The notes: generated by a model from the sequence alone, not told the origin. A stretch of DNA of 64,000 bases from Streptomyces sp. R33 (GCF_041200175.1 NZ_CP165727.1:8488001-8552000), one strand, 5' to 3'. Shown: positions 1 to 9,611, numbered from the stretch's first letter. Program-made: numbers and translations.

Positions 1-95
1 CGCAGACCGGCCCGAGCCTGTTCTTGATCATGATGATCCAACGAACCTGACACCGGACCGTTACGCCTGTGCGTATGGGGGTGAAGTGCAGAGAA

Positions 96-205
96 GGACC
101 AAGATCAGAAGACGCGACACCACGGAGATGATCGTCGGCGCGATCACCGGCACCCTGACCCGCCCGCAGCTCCTCGTCCTCGGCCGCCATGACCAGACGG
201 GCCGC
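96..205 (+). pseudogene. ATP-dependent DNA ligase remnant (copy 1)
   Basis: This short scrap encodes the start of the ligase C-terminal (OB-fold) region, with residues reading TKIRRRDTTEMIVGAITGT and then a LGRHDQTGR-like stretch. It aligns almost base for base with 36374-36484 and closely with 49692-49802, the two longer ligase copies in this window. Homology stops at about base 205, just before the sequence that continues LRAVGR in the other copies, and nothing ligase-like precedes base 96. It is a non-functional fragment. The sequence from 206 to about 420 is very GC-rich and I see no gene in it. Confidence 0.75.
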
Positions 206-420
206 CACGGGCCCGTGGCCGCGGCTGGGTGACGCCAGGTCAGCGATCGCGCTCGTTCCGGTTCCCAGGGGCCGGCGGCCGGGGGAGCGTGGTACCGCGG
301 GACCCTCGGGCGCGGCGCGGCGCCGGGGCCGGGGGTCGGCTCGGCGGCGAGGCGGGCCCGGCGGGAGCCCCGAACGCGCACCGGCCGCAGGGGACAGGAC
401 TCGAGCTGCAAAGAGGTGAC

Positions 421-799
421 GGCGGCCATGGCCGCGTCTGCCCGTGGCCCGTTGCCGGAAGTGGATCACGTCGTTGAGCTGGACGAGTGACGCTATACAC
501 GGCATGGCGGGGGCATCCGCCGCCTGGCCCGCTGCTTCGGGCAGCGGGAGAAGGGCGGGACCACGCGCCTGGGCTTCGCCGTGCTGTGGGGCTCGGTGCG
601 GATGCTCGGGGTGTTCCTGACCAGGACTGCCTGTCCGGGCGGGTGGCGGGGGGCGACGCCGAGGCATTGGCGGGGCCAGGGGGAGGGCGCGTACAAGATG
701 ACTGTGCAGCGGCTGGCCGCGTCGGGGTTCGCGCCGTTTGGGGTGATGGGCGGTGTCCTGGTGTTGCGGCGGCCAGGCGTGACGGATCCGGCCCCTTGA
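421..799 (+). pseudogene. possible Tn3-family transposase N-terminal remnant
   Basis: Read in one frame with a stop near 487, the segment gives a short acidic start (LPEVDHVVELDE), then RYTRHGGGIRRLARCF, then TRLGFAVLWGSVRMLGVFL. The last block resembles the RLGFALQL-x-T-x-R-x-LGTFL motif near the N-terminus (DUF4158) of Tn3-family transposases. The downstream sequence is no longer recognisable. A Tn3 transposase C-terminal fragment on the same strand at 37.9 kb makes such a remnant plausible, but the identification rests on one short motif. The alternative is meaningless sequence. Confidence 0.3.
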
Positions 800-856
800 G
801 GGTTGATACGCGAAAGCCCCACTGCCCGTCGGGGCGACCCCACAGAGAGACAGCCT

Positions 857-2158
857 ATGTCCCCTCACCGCGACCAGGACAGCGCCGATGTGATCGTGGT
901 CGGTGCAGGTCCTGCCGGCTGTACCACCGCCTTCCACCTGGCCCAGGCCGGCCACGATGTTCTGCTGTTGGAGAAGGCTGTCTTCCCCAGGGATAAAATC
1001 TGTGGCGACGGCCTGACTCCGCGTGCCGTCAAAGAACTTCTCGCCCTGGGTGTCGACGTTGACGGCGATGGCTGGGTGCGCACCCGAGGGCTGCGTGTCC
1101 ACGGCCCCGGCTACATGTTCGAGCAGCCCTGGCTCAGCGTGGCACCCTTTCCCGATTTCGGGCTCGTGCGAACCCGCCACGACTTCGACCATCTCCTGGC
1201 CCGTACCGCCACAGCGGCCGGAGCACGCCTGCTGCAGGGCACCAAGGTCACCTCCCCTCTCATGGAGGCGCGCACGGGCCGCGTCGCTGGTGTCGTCGCG
1301 CAACGTGGCGGCGTCACTCACACCTACCGGGCGCCCCTAGTCGTGGCGGCCGACGGCGCCTCCAGCCGCCTCGCCGTCGCCCTCGGCCTCCAGCAGCGCA
1401 AAGACCGCCCCATGGGCGTAGCAGTGCGCCGCTACTACCAAGCCCCCCACCGCAACGAGGACCATCTCGAATTGTGGGTGGGCCTTCAGGCCCGCGACCA
1501 GCGCGGCCGCACCTACCAGCCGTACGGCTATGGATGGGTCTTCCCCGTCGGCGATGGGTCCTTCAACGTCGGGGCCGGCACCTTCCACATCAACCGCACA
1601 TCCAAAAGCGATCACCGGATGCTCTTCGACGACCTGATCGCACGTCTGCCGGCCGCCTGGCACTTCGATGACGCCCATGCCACAAGCCCCGTCCGCGGGG
1701 CCCCACTGCCCGCCGGCCTCAACCGGCACCCCCAGTACATCCCCGGCATGCTCCTGATCGGAGACGCCGCCGGCGTGATCAACCCGCTCAGCGGCGAGGG
1801 CATCGACTACGCCATGGAATCCGGCCGCCTCACCGCCGAAACCATTACCAGCGCCCGCTCCCGGCACACCGCCGCCCTACGCGAGGAGGTCCTGCTCAGC
1901 TATCCCGATGCCCTGCGTCAGGCCTACGGCAGATACTTCACGGTGGGACGCCTCATGATCCAGGCCCTCAGCCACCCCCGCATCATGAAGCTCTTCACCA
2001 CGCACATCATGAGCCGATCCGCCCTCCAACCTGCGCTGGTCAAGCTCTTGGGCAACCTCCCGGACCCGCACAGCAAAGATGCCCTCGACCGCGTCATCAC
2101 CGCGCTCACGAGAGCAGCGCCTTCCGCCGCGCCTCGCGCCTCGCCCGGCTCCAGGTAG
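857..2158 (+). CDS. geranylgeranyl reductase-family FAD oxidoreductase, MenJ-like
   Basis: This 433-aa flavoprotein of the geranylgeranyl reductase family probably reduces isoprenyl double bonds. The closest family I recognise is the menaquinone reductase MenJ. An N-terminal Rossmann motif (DVIVVGAGPAGCTTAFHL, about residues 11-28) binds FAD. The PRDKICGDGLTPRAVKEL block follows, with the CGDG typical of this family. Mid-protein GYGWVFPVGDGSFNVGAG and the late GDAAGVINPLSGEGIDYAMESG match the substrate-side and second FAD motifs. I chose ATG 857, preceded by a purine-rich AGAGAGA, over a TTG at 803. The gene stands alone between transposon scraps, with no menaquinone or carotenoid genes nearby, so the substrate is unknown. 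Confidence 0.85.
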   Translation: MSPHRDQDSADVIVVGAGPAGCTTAFHLAQAGHDVLLLEKAVFPRDKICGDGLTPRAVKELLALGVDVDGDGWVRTRGLRVHGPGYMFEQPWLSVAPFPDFGLVRTRHDFDHLLARTATAAGARLLQGTKVTSPLMEARTGRVAGVVAQRGGVTHTYRAPLVVAADGASSRLAVALGLQQRKDRPMGVAVRRYYQAPHRNEDHLELWVGLQARDQRGRTYQPYGYGWVFPVGDGSFNVGAGTFHINRTSKSDHRMLFDDLIARLPAAWHFDDAHATSPVRGAPLPAGLNRHPQYIPGMLLIGDAAGVINPLSGEGIDYAMESGRLTAETITSARSRHTAALREEVLLSYPDALRQAYGRYFTVGRLMIQALSHPRIMKLFTTHIMSRSALQPALVKLLGNLPDPHSKDALDRVITALTRAAPSAAPRASPGSR

Positions 2159-2245
2159 AACGGGACGACGGCCCCGGCGTTCTGCTGCCCGACCCCGGGA
2201 TCGGATGCGGCTGCGGTCGAGAAGTCGATCTCGCCGCTGGCGGGG

Positions 2246-2570
2246 ACTGTAAATCGTTCGGTCGGTGTAACTCCCGATCATGGAAGATGCACCGATGACC
2301 ATTGAGAATGTGACCGAGGCCGAGACCGTCGAGTCGTCTGAGTCGGAGCCGTCGAAGGCGGTAGATGATCAGCTGATCGACGACTTGGTGTCCCGGGCCC
2401 AGGCCGAGGGCTTGCAGCTGACCGGCGAGGGCGGGCTGCTGCAGCAGCTGACGAAGCGGTTGCTGGAGTCCGCCCTGGAGGGCGAGATCACCGACCACCT
2501 CGGCTATGACAAGCACGACCCGGCCGGGAAGAACGGCGGCAACTCCCGCAACGGAACACGAGGCAAGCGG
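2246..2570 (+). pseudogene. IS256-family transposase, 5' fragment
   Basis: ATG 2280 begins a Mutator/IS256-type transposase N-terminus, with the signature EGLQLTGEGGLLQQLTKRLLE followed by EGEITDHLGYDKHDPAGKNGGNSRNGTRGK. Homology breaks near 2570, so only about 95 residues remain and the DDE catalytic core is absent. The sequence just upstream (GGGACTGTAAA, then GTGTAACTCCCGATC) matches the left end of the second IS256 fragment at 7440-9110, so the left terminus of the element survives. The break abuts an IS110 fragment on the opposite strand. Confidence 0.85.
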
Positions 2571-2618
2571 GTCCCGCGGCCGCAACCGTATGACCGGGTG
2601 GGGCCCCTATGGGTTTGG

Positions 2619-3063
2619 TCAAGGTGATGGGGCGGGTTGGGGTTCGTAGAAGGTGCCGTCGCGGAGCATCGCGAAGAGCACGTCGGCTCGTCGTCTCGCG
2701 AGGCAGAGCAGTGCTTGGGTGTGGTGCTTGCCTTGAGCGATCTTCTTGTCGTAGTAGGCCCGGGAGACCGGGTCGGTCAGAGCGGCGAACGCGGAGAGGA
2801 AGAAGGCCCGTTTTGAGCTGCTTGTTTCCTCTCCGGGAGGGTTGTTCGCCGCGGATCGAGGAGCCCGAGCTGCGGGTCGCTGGGGCAAGGCCCGCATAGG
2901 CGGCGAGGTGGGCGGCGGACGGGAAGCTGGATCCGTCGCCGACGTCGATGAGGATGCGGGCTCCGGTCCTGACGCCGATCCCCGGCATGGACGTCAGGAC
3001 CTTCGAAAGAGGGTGTGCCTCCAGCAGTTCCTCGATCCTCGCGGCGAGGACCTCGCAGAGACC
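2619..3063 (-). pseudogene. IS110/IS116-family transposase, C-terminal fragment with frameshift
   Basis: The minus strand encodes the C-terminal Tnp_20-type domain of IS110 transposases: EELLEAHPLSKVLTSMPGIG, then AHLAAYAGLAPATRSSGSSIRGE. The frame shifts at about 2815, where a run of four A bases has one too many, and continues as RAFFLSAFAALTDPVSRAYYD up to a stop at 2619. The N-terminal DEDD catalytic half is missing. The fragment lies tail-on against the broken IS256 copy, which suggests insertion followed by deletion. From 3064 to 3431 I see no intact gene. Confidence 0.8.
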
Positions 3064-3431
3064 CGCAGCTCAGCTGCAAGGCGTTGCAGCGACCGGGTGC
3101 TGGGAAGGAGCCTGTTGACCTGTCCAGCCTATCCACCACCCGGACGAGCAGGACCGGCTGTGCGACGTCGCGGCCGGCTGGGGCGGGGGCACCGTCGCCT
3201 ACACCCCGCCCCGTAGCGCCTTCTCGCATGGAGGGCCAGACGGCGCAGCCGGCTCGCCGTGGTGGTGGCGGCGTCCTAGCGTGGAGCAGCCCAGGACCGT
3301 GGCCCCGGCCGGGGCCTCCTGCCCGGCCGGCGGGTACGGATCCCGCGTCGCGGCAGGGCTCTGTGGTCGTTGCAGGCCGCAGAGCAGCACACACATCACC
3401 GGTGCTCGTGCCGCTGGTGGGACGGAGAAGG

Positions 3432-5792
3432 ATGGCGCAGTCGTCGTGGAGTGAGTACAGGCCGGGGCAGCGGTTTCCGGGGGTGATCGGGCGGACGACC
3501 GATGAGTCGAGTCCGGCGTGGCCACAGCCGGTGCGGGCGGTGGCGGGTGCGCCGAACGTGTTGTTCATCGTGTTCGACGACACCGGGTTCGGGCAGTTCG
3601 GCTGTTACGGCAGTCCGATCGAGACGCCGAATCTGGACGCGCTGGCCGCGGGCGGGCTGCTGTACAGCAACATGCACACCACCGCGCTGTGCTCGCCGTC
3701 GCGCTCCTGCATCATCACGGGCCGCAACCACCACGCCAACGGCATGGCGGCGATCACGGAGCTGGCCACCGGCTACCCGGGCTACAACGGGCAGATCCCG
3801 TTCGAGAACGGGTTCCTGTCGGAGATGCTGCTGCAGCGCGGCTACAACACGTACATGGTCGGCAAGTGGCACCTGATGCCCTCGGAGCAGGAGTCGGCGG
3901 CCGGGCCGTACGACCGCTGGCCACTGGGGCGGGGCTTCGAACGGTTCTACGGGTTCCTCGGCGGCGACACGAGCCAGTGGTATCCGGACCTGGTGTACGA
4001 CAACCACCAGGTCGAGCCGCCGGCCACGCCGCAGGAGGGCTACCACCTGACGGAGGACCTGGTGGAGCGGGCGATGTCGTTCATCGCCGACGCCAAGCAG
4101 GTCGCCCCGGACAAGCCGTTCTTCCTGAATCTGTGCCCCGGTGCGACGCATGCCCCGCACCATGTGCCCAAGGAGTGGGCGAACCGCTACCGGGGACGGT
4201 TCGACGACGGCTGGGACGCCTACCGCGAGCAGACCTTCGCCCGACAGAAGCAGCTCGGCGTGGTGCCCGCCGACGCCCGCCTGTCCCCGCGCGATCCGGA
4301 CGTGCCCACGTGGGAGTCGCTGTCCCCGGAGGCCAGGAGACTTGCCGCGCGGATGATGGAGGTCTACGCCGGGTTCCTCTCCCACACCGACCACCACCTC
4401 GGGCGGCTGGTGGACTTCCTGAAGGAGACCGGCGAGTTCGACAACACGCTGATCATGGTGGTGTCCGACAACGGGGCGAGCGCCGAGGGCGGGGTGACCG
4501 GCACCACCAACGAAGTGCAGTTCTTCAACAACGCGCCCGAGACGCTGGAGGAGAGCCTGACGCAAATCGACGAGCTCGGTGGCCCCACCACGTTCAACCA
4601 CTACCCGTGGGGATGGACGTGGGCGGGCAACACGCCGTTCCGGCGGTGGAAGCGGGAGACCTACCGCGGTGGCGTCAGCGATCCGTTCCTCGTCCACTGG
4701 CCCGACGGCATCCGGGCCCGCGGTGAGATCCGCGACCAGTTCGCGCACATCATCGACATGGTGCCCACCGTGCTGGACGTGCTCGGCATCGAGGCGCCCG
4801 CGACCATCCGGGGTGTCACCCAGGCGCCCTTGCACGGGGTCAGCTTCGCGCACACCTTCGACGACGCCGGCGCGGTGAGCCGCCACCGCACCCAGTACTA
4901 CGAGATGCTCGGGCATCGGGCGATCGACCACGACGGATGGCGGGCGGTCTGTCCCTGGCCCGGCCCCTCCTTCGCCGAGGCCGAGCGGCCGTTCGGCACT
5001 CCGATCACGATGGCGGACCTCGACGACCTCGACGCCCACCACTGGGAGCTCTACCACGTCGACGAGGACATCGCCGAGACCAAAAACCTCGCCCAGGAGC
5101 ACCGCGGCAAACTCATCGAGATGATCGCTCTGTGGTATGTGGAGGCCGGCAAGTACAACGTGATGCCGATCGACGGCAGCGTCCTGCAGCGCATCATGAC
5201 CGAGCGCCCGCAGATCACCGAGAACCGCACCAGCTACACCTTCCGCTCCGGCACCCAGGCCGTGCCCGCCGCAGTCGCCCCCCGGGTTCTCAACCGCCCG
5301 CACAGCGTCACCGCCGACGTCGAGATCCCGTCCGGCGGCGCGCAGGGCGTCCTGCTCTGCCAGGGCACCAACGCCGGCGGCTGGTCCCTCTACGTCAAGG
5401 ACGGCCACCTCCACTACGCCCACAACTACGTCCAACGGGCCCTGCACCACGTCGCCTCCGGCGAAACCGTCCCCGAGGGGCGGCACGCGCTGCGCTTCGA
5501 GTTCGAGCCCACCGGCGCCCCCGACATCGCCCACGGCAAGGGCGCACCCGGCCGCGCCCAGCTCTACATCGACGGCCGTCTCGTCGGCGAGACCGAGATG
5601 CCGGTCACCACCCCGATCACGTTCAATCCGGGCGGCATGGCCTGCGGTGCCAACCCCGGATCGGCCGTCACCCCCGACTACCGGGCACCGTTCCGCTTCA
5701 CCGGCACCCTCCACAGCGTCACGGTCGACCTGTCCGGCGACCTCATCGTCGACGCGGAGAGCGAGATGCGCATGCACATGGCCCGCCAGTGA
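3432..5792 (+). CDS. arylsulfatase-family hydrolase (786 aa)
   Basis: This is a type I sulfatase that should hydrolyse sulfate esters. The metal-binding NVLFIVFDDTGFGQFGCYGS lies at about residues 46-65, the formylglycine motif CSPSR starts at Cys87, GKWHL lies near residue 143, and the DNGAS metal site is near residue 345. The length matches the roughly 787-aa actinobacterial AtsA/AtsD-type sulfatases. The C-terminal 180 residues look beta-rich and lack catalytic motifs. Activity needs conversion of Cys87 by a formylglycine-generating enzyme, which is not encoded here. No signal peptide is visible, so a cytoplasmic location is likely. I chose ATG 3432, behind a GGAGAAGG ribosome site. The gene is monocistronic and intact among debris. 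The substrate is unknown. Confidence 0.93.
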   Translation: MAQSSWSEYRPGQRFPGVIGRTTDESSPAWPQPVRAVAGAPNVLFIVFDDTGFGQFGCYGSPIETPNLDALAAGGLLYSNMHTTALCSPSRSCIITGRNHHANGMAAITELATGYPGYNGQIPFENGFLSEMLLQRGYNTYMVGKWHLMPSEQESAAGPYDRWPLGRGFERFYGFLGGDTSQWYPDLVYDNHQVEPPATPQEGYHLTEDLVERAMSFIADAKQVAPDKPFFLNLCPGATHAPHHVPKEWANRYRGRFDDGWDAYREQTFARQKQLGVVPADARLSPRDPDVPTWESLSPEARRLAARMMEVYAGFLSHTDHHLGRLVDFLKETGEFDNTLIMVVSDNGASAEGGVTGTTNEVQFFNNAPETLEESLTQIDELGGPTTFNHYPWGWTWAGNTPFRRWKRETYRGGVSDPFLVHWPDGIRARGEIRDQFAHIIDMVPTVLDVLGIEAPATIRGVTQAPLHGVSFAHTFDDAGAVSRHRTQYYEMLGHRAIDHDGWRAVCPWPGPSFAEAERPFGTPITMADLDDLDAHHWELYHVDEDIAETKNLAQEHRGKLIEMIALWYVEAGKYNVMPIDGSVLQRIMTERPQITENRTSYTFRSGTQAVPAAVAPRVLNRPHSVTADVEIPSGGAQGVLLCQGTNAGGWSLYVKDGHLHYAHNYVQRALHHVASGETVPEGRHALRFEFEPTGAPDIAHGKGAPGRAQLYIDGRLVGETEMPVTTPITFNPGGMACGANPGSAVTPDYRAPFRFTGTLHSVTVDLSGDLIVDAESEMRMHMARQ

Positions 5793-5930
5793 CCCACGGG
5801 TGGCCTACGGAGTGGTCCAATCCCGCAGTGGGCAACACCTGTGCGAGGAGAGGCGATCCACTGGGTGCAGCAGGCCCAAGGTAGGCACTCCACTACCGGC
5901 CCACAGGGAATACCGCACGGTTCGAATGAC

Positions 5931-6229
5931 GCTCCCCGCCAGCTGGCGCCAGTTCGTGGACCGCACAAAAGCGCGAAGCATACGCCAACGACCAGGGCCA
6001 GCTGTCCTCCCTGGTCGCGGTCACCGCCCGCTCGAACAGGTCCAAGGCGGACCAGGACCCGGCCGAGTGGCTGCCGCCGGCGCCGGATGCCTTGTGTCGG
6101 TACGGGGCGGAGTGGACGGCGACCAAGCTCCGCTGGGGGCTTGCGGCGGACGGGGCGGAGCGGGAGCGGCTGCTGGACATCGCCGCCGGCTGCGGTGACA
6201 CGGAGGTGGAGTTCACCTCTGCCCCGTAA
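5931..6229 (+). pseudogene. HNH endonuclease (DUF1524/GmrSD-type), 3' half
   Basis: The open frame encodes the C-terminal part of a secreted HNH-type nuclease: GASSWTAQKREAYANDQGQ, then LVAVTARSNRSKADQDPAEW and a CRYGAEWTATKLRWGL tail. The SNRSKxDxDPxxW block is characteristic of DUF1524-like HNH proteins. A stop codon at 5928-5930 closes the frame and the catalytic DIDHxVPLAEAW segment is absent. The missing 5' half, or that of a paralogue, occurs at 50.2-50.65 kb and overlaps this fragment by the GASSWTA segment. A hairpin terminator follows 18 bases after the stop. Confidence 0.75.
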
Positions 6230-6246
6230 GGCTGGCTGCGGGCCGA

Positions 6247-6276
6247 GGGCCGCCACCCTTGCTGGGGTGGCGGCCC
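6247..6276 (+). terminator. hairpin terminator
   Basis: A perfect 12-bp stem, GGGCCGCCACCC, with a 6-base loop is followed by a short T-rich tract (TTCGTCTTGCTT). It sits just behind the HNH nuclease 3' fragment and is probably its original terminator. Confidence 0.7.
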
Positions 6277-6426
6277 TTCGTCTTGCTTGTCTGCACGCCG
6301 GGCTGGCCGCAAAGTAGACACCTGCGGTCGGCTCCTGTCGCGTGCGGCACTCACGCGCCAACGTGGTGCTGCCTGGTCGCCGCCGGGCCACTGCCCGTGG
6401 GCCTGGTCCTCGATGGTGAGCTCGTC

Positions 6427-6576
6427 CTACTGGTGTGCCCACCACGTGGCGGCGGTTCCTGCGGCGGTTGCTGCTAGCGACACGAGCCACACGGGCACGC
6501 GCTGAACAGTCAAGTGCAGGCTCCCGCAGCGTAGTTCCAGCGCTGGTTTTGGCGGGGTGTCCGCGTTGCGGTTCAT
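6427..6576 (-). CDS. small single-pass membrane protein (49 aa)
   Basis: This 49-aa protein has a soluble start (MNRNADTPPKPALEL), a basic middle and one C-terminal hydrophobic helix, VWLVSLAATAAGTAATWW, ending AHQ. It looks like one of the small conserved Streptomyces membrane proteins of unknown function. The ATG at 6576 is preceded by GAAGAC, a weak ribosome site. No partner gene is adjacent. The intergenic region from 6577 to about 7020 holds nothing else I can support. Confidence 0.45.
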   Translation of the reverse strand: MNRNADTPPKPALELRCGSLHLTVQRVPVWLVSLAATAAGTAATWWAHQ

Positions 6577-7027
6577 GTCGGAGTCTTCACGTCGGGCTTG
6601 GCTCGGCTTGGGCTGCATGTCCTCTGGCTCCTGTCGCGCGCCGTTGCGTGGCGTAGGTACAGGAAGGAATGAAACCGCGCCGCCGCGAGGTGTGCTTGAT
6701 CGCCACTGACGCCATGGGCGGCTGAAATGCCCGGGGCGAACTCTCTTCCCAGGCCATGTGGTGAGCCTAGGGCCCCGGGACCCGTACGCGTCATGGGCGC
6801 CATATGCACAAATCCGCAAAAATCGTGGCTCGACATATGGTATTTAGTGCATTCCGTGCGCTGCGCCCCTTGCTGGCCTGGGATCGGGCGCGGGCAGTGT
6901 GCAGGTAGTAGCGCGGGAGGTGTCCCGCTTAGTACCGACCTGCCCCGGTGTGCACTCGGCAGGGGGTGGTCGAACGCGGCGACGTGCCGGATGTGTCCGG
7001 CGAGTGCGGGGTCTCGATGCCCCTTCG

Positions 7028-7265
7028 GACTATCGCGCCGGTGACGTCATCGCGGACGACGACCTGGGGGTGGATCACGACGTGGATGCCGCGGCCCTGG
7101 CGGGACGGCTCGTTCGTCACGGAGCCCAAGAGGAACGGCATGTCGTCGGTGACGACCGCGGCGACGGAGTGGCTGGAGGTCCGGCCGTTCTGCTCCACCG
7201 TGGGGGTGCGCAGGCGCACGGCGGCCGTGTCCCGCAGACCCCACCCCTGGCTCGGTACCGGGGCT
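7028..7265 (-). pseudogene. NAD-specific glutamate dehydrogenase fragment
   Basis: The minus strand reads AVRLRTPTVEQNGRTSSHS, then VTDDMPFLLGSVTNEPSRQG and GIHVVIHPQVVVRDDVTG. This is the conserved N-terminal segment of the large (about 1600-aa) NAD-glutamate dehydrogenase family of actinobacteria. Only about 80 residues are present and the catalytic domain is absent, so this is a relict. A full copy is expected elsewhere in the genome, because the fragment is small and isolated between mobile elements. Confidence 0.7.
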
Positions 7266-7456
7266 GGGTCAGGGGGACGTAGACACGCATGGCAAGGCGC
7301 TTGCGGCACCAGGTACGGCCCTGAAGGAGTTCCTCGCCGACGCTCACGTCCGCCGCGCGGCCAGGCGGCCAGAGCGGCTGGAGTACCGACGGCTCGTCGC
7401 CCTGGCCATCTGCAGGCGGATGTGACTGAGCCGTACAGAGGGACTGTAAAGAGAAC

Positions 7457-9084
7457 GGCCCTGTCTGACATTCGGTGGTGACGGAGTGTGTCGCTATCCG
7501 AGAAGGATGCGGTGACGGAGGAGGTTGAAGCCTGCGCGTCCGTGCATCTGGCGTGAGATCCGCTTGGTCTTGGTGTTGACGCCTTCGGCGGGGCCGTTGC
7601 TGTACGGAAGTGTGACCGCGGCGATCACGGCGTCGTGGTCTCGCTCGAGGCCGCGGGTGAAGGCGTGCAGGTGTGGCAGGTCCGCTGCGCGGACCTGGGT
7701 GATCCAGTGATCGAGCGCGTCGACGTTCTCGGGCCGAGGCTTCAGGAGCTGGGCGAAAGTCCGGACGGCGGTGGCCAGGTCGGTCATCTCGGGGCAGGCG
7801 GCGGTCAGCTGATCGAGGAGATCGCGATGTCCGGTCTTGAGGTTCTCGGGCCTGGTCAGGAGCATCCGGGCCAGCCTGCGCGGGGAGATGTGGCTGCGGT
7901 CGGCGTCCGCGCGGCCTTGGTTGATGTACTTGTGCAGGAGGTTGAGGCAGCCCGTGAACCCGAGGGCCTTGATCTCCTCGAAGAGGTGCTGGACGGGAAC
8001 AGCAGGGTCATCAGCTCGGCGTCTGCGCAGGTGCTCGCGATAGGGATCGACGAGACTGGCCCGGTACTTGGGGACGCGGAGCATGCGCTCGGGTCGGTCG
8101 GCGCGGGCATAACGTTTGACAGTGTTCAGGGACAGTTGCAGTCGACGGGCGCATTCCAGCAGGCTCACACGCTGCTGGAGGAGGCCGTGGACCTGGTGCC
8201 AACGCTCGAGCGTAGTCTCGGCTCGTGGTCCTTCGTAAATTGGAGTGTCCAGCACGGCGGCCCAGCAGGCGCTGTGTGCCTTGACCTCACTCAGGGCGGT
8301 TTCGCAGAGGTTGTGCCACAAGTGCCACCGGTCGGCGACCTGCACTGCGTCGGGCAGGGCACGGCGGATGGCCTCCGCGTAGGTCGCTGAACCGTCACGG
8401 CACACGACCTCGACGCCCGGATTCTCGCGCAGCCACGTTTCCAGCGTGTCGGCCGTGCGGTCGGGCAGCACGTCAATCCGCTCATGCGTTTCCGCGTCGA
8501 TCACCACGGTGGCGTATCGGTGCCGCCGGCGCAGAGCGAAATCGTCGACACCGATCACGCGGGGCACCCGCCCGGTGGGCAGCGCAATGCGCAGCAGGGT
8601 GCGCAGGGCCGTGTGACGCGACAGGCCCATCGCGAGTACCGCCAGCAGACGCGATCCCGCACGGCCCGCTAACTCCTTGACCACAGCCTTGATCTGCCTG
8701 GTCAGGCGGGTTGTGCGCCGCTGGTATCGCTCCAGCACCCCAGGCAGCTGCTCGCGAAAAGTGTGGCGGCAACCGCGGGTAGGACACACCAGACGCCGAA
8801 CCCGGACACGGACCACGACCCGCCGGCCGTCGATCGGCAGGTCGGCGACCGTCCGCCAGTGATAGCCGTGCACCCGCACCGACAACACCCCGCACACCGG
8901 GCAGACCGCGGTCGATCCCGGAGTCCGTGCCCTCACGACCACGCGCTCACCCTCGTCGACCACATCCTCGATGACCAGCGGGGATATCCCCGAAAACACC
9001 GTCGCCACCAGCTCGTTGAGATTCTCCACGCTCACATCAACGACCTACACCACTCTGCGTCACCACCGAATGTGAGACAGGGCC
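7457..9084 (-). mobile_element. complete ISL3-family insertion sequence
   Basis: The 1628-bp element has matching ends: GGCCCTGTCTGACATTCGG on the left and the complement of CCGAATGTGAGACAGGGCC on the right, extending to about 32 bp with few mismatches. An 8-bp direct repeat AAGAGAAC flanks it (7449-7456 and 9085-9092), which is the target duplication size expected for ISL3. The target was the left end of an IS256-family element: joining the flanks restores GGGACTGTAAAGAGAAC-GGTGTAACTCCGATC, like 2246-2279. Confidence 0.93.
7494..9035 (-). CDS. ISL3-family transposase (513 aa)
   Basis: This is the transposase of the surrounding ISL3 element. A zinc ribbon lies near the N-terminus (CPVCGVLS at about 45 and CPTRGC at about 86). 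A helix-turn-helix linker follows, then the DDE_Tnp_ISL3 domain beginning GVDDFALRRRHRYATVVID with further acidic residues in VQVADRWHLWHNL. The start is GTG 9035, close behind the right inverted repeat. The length is normal and the frame is open throughout, so it is probably active or recently so. Confidence 0.93.
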   Translation of the reverse strand: MSVENLNELVATVFSGISPLVIEDVVDEGERVVVRARTPGSTAVCPVCGVLSVRVHGYHWRTVADLPIDGRRVVVRVRVRRLVCPTRGCRHTFREQLPGVLERYQRRTTRLTRQIKAVVKELAGRAGSRLLAVLAMGLSRHTALRTLLRIALPTGRVPRVIGVDDFALRRRHRYATVVIDAETHERIDVLPDRTADTLETWLRENPGVEVVCRDGSATYAEAIRRALPDAVQVADRWHLWHNLCETALSEVKAHSACWAAVLDTPIYEGPRAETTLERWHQVHGLLQQRVSLLECARRLQLSLNTVKRYARADRPERMLRVPKYRASLVDPYREHLRRRRADDPAVPVQHLFEEIKALGFTGCLNLLHKYINQGRADADRSHISPRRLARMLLTRPENLKTGHRDLLDQLTAACPEMTDLATAVRTFAQLLKPRPENVDALDHWITQVRAADLPHLHAFTRGLERDHDAVIAAVTLPYSNGPAEGVNTKTKRISRQMHGRAGFNLLRHRILLG

Positions 9085-9535
9085 AAGAGAACGGTGTAAC
9101 TCCGATCATGGAAGAGTGCACCTGTGACCAGCGAGAACATAGCCAAGCCGTCTGAGGCGGGGGCTGCGCCTGCAGCTGTGGATGACCAGTTCCTGAACGA
9201 GCTCGTGGCCCGGGCTCAGGCCGAGGGGCTGCAGCTGACGGGTGAGGGCGGGCTGCTCCAGCAGCTGACGAAGCGGCTGCTGGAGTCCGCCCTCGAAGGC
9301 GAGATGAGCGATCACCTCGGCTATGACCGGCACGATCCGGCTGGGAAGAACGGCGAGAACTCCCGGAACGGAAAACGCTCCAAGACCGTCGTCACCGACG
9401 TCGGGCCGGTCGAAATCGAGGTCCCGCGGGACCGGGAGGGCTCGTTCGAGCCGCAGATCGTCAAGAAGCGTCAGCGCCGGCTGACCGGCGTTTGCGGCGC
9501 TGTGCTCTCCATCGCGAAGACGCAGGCCCGCCCAG
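9085..9535 (+). pseudogene. IS256-family transposase, 5' fragment (second copy)
   Basis: From GTG 9124 the frame encodes the same IS256 N-terminal block as 2280-2570 (EGLQLTGEGGLLQQLTKRLLE, then DHLGYDRHDPAGKNG) and goes further, to TDVGPVEIEVPRDREGSFEP and KKRQRRLTG. It degrades after about 9490 and ends at a stop at 9594 with no DDE domain. The left terminus of the element was split by the ISL3 insertion at 7457. The two IS256 scraps differ at many positions, so they are separate elements and not a recent duplication. Confidence 0.85.
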
Positions 9536-9611
9536 GACTTCTGGGGATGTCAGGTGCGCAATCAGGCTGTGATGGACTGATGATCCTTAATTGAAAGTTG
9601 GAGGGGCAAGA

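Noticed and set aside
3396..5777. Long open frame on the minus strand, antisense to the sulfatase
   Set aside because: It is a composition artefact of GC-rich coding sequence; the plus frame has all sulfatase motifs and the antisense product has none.
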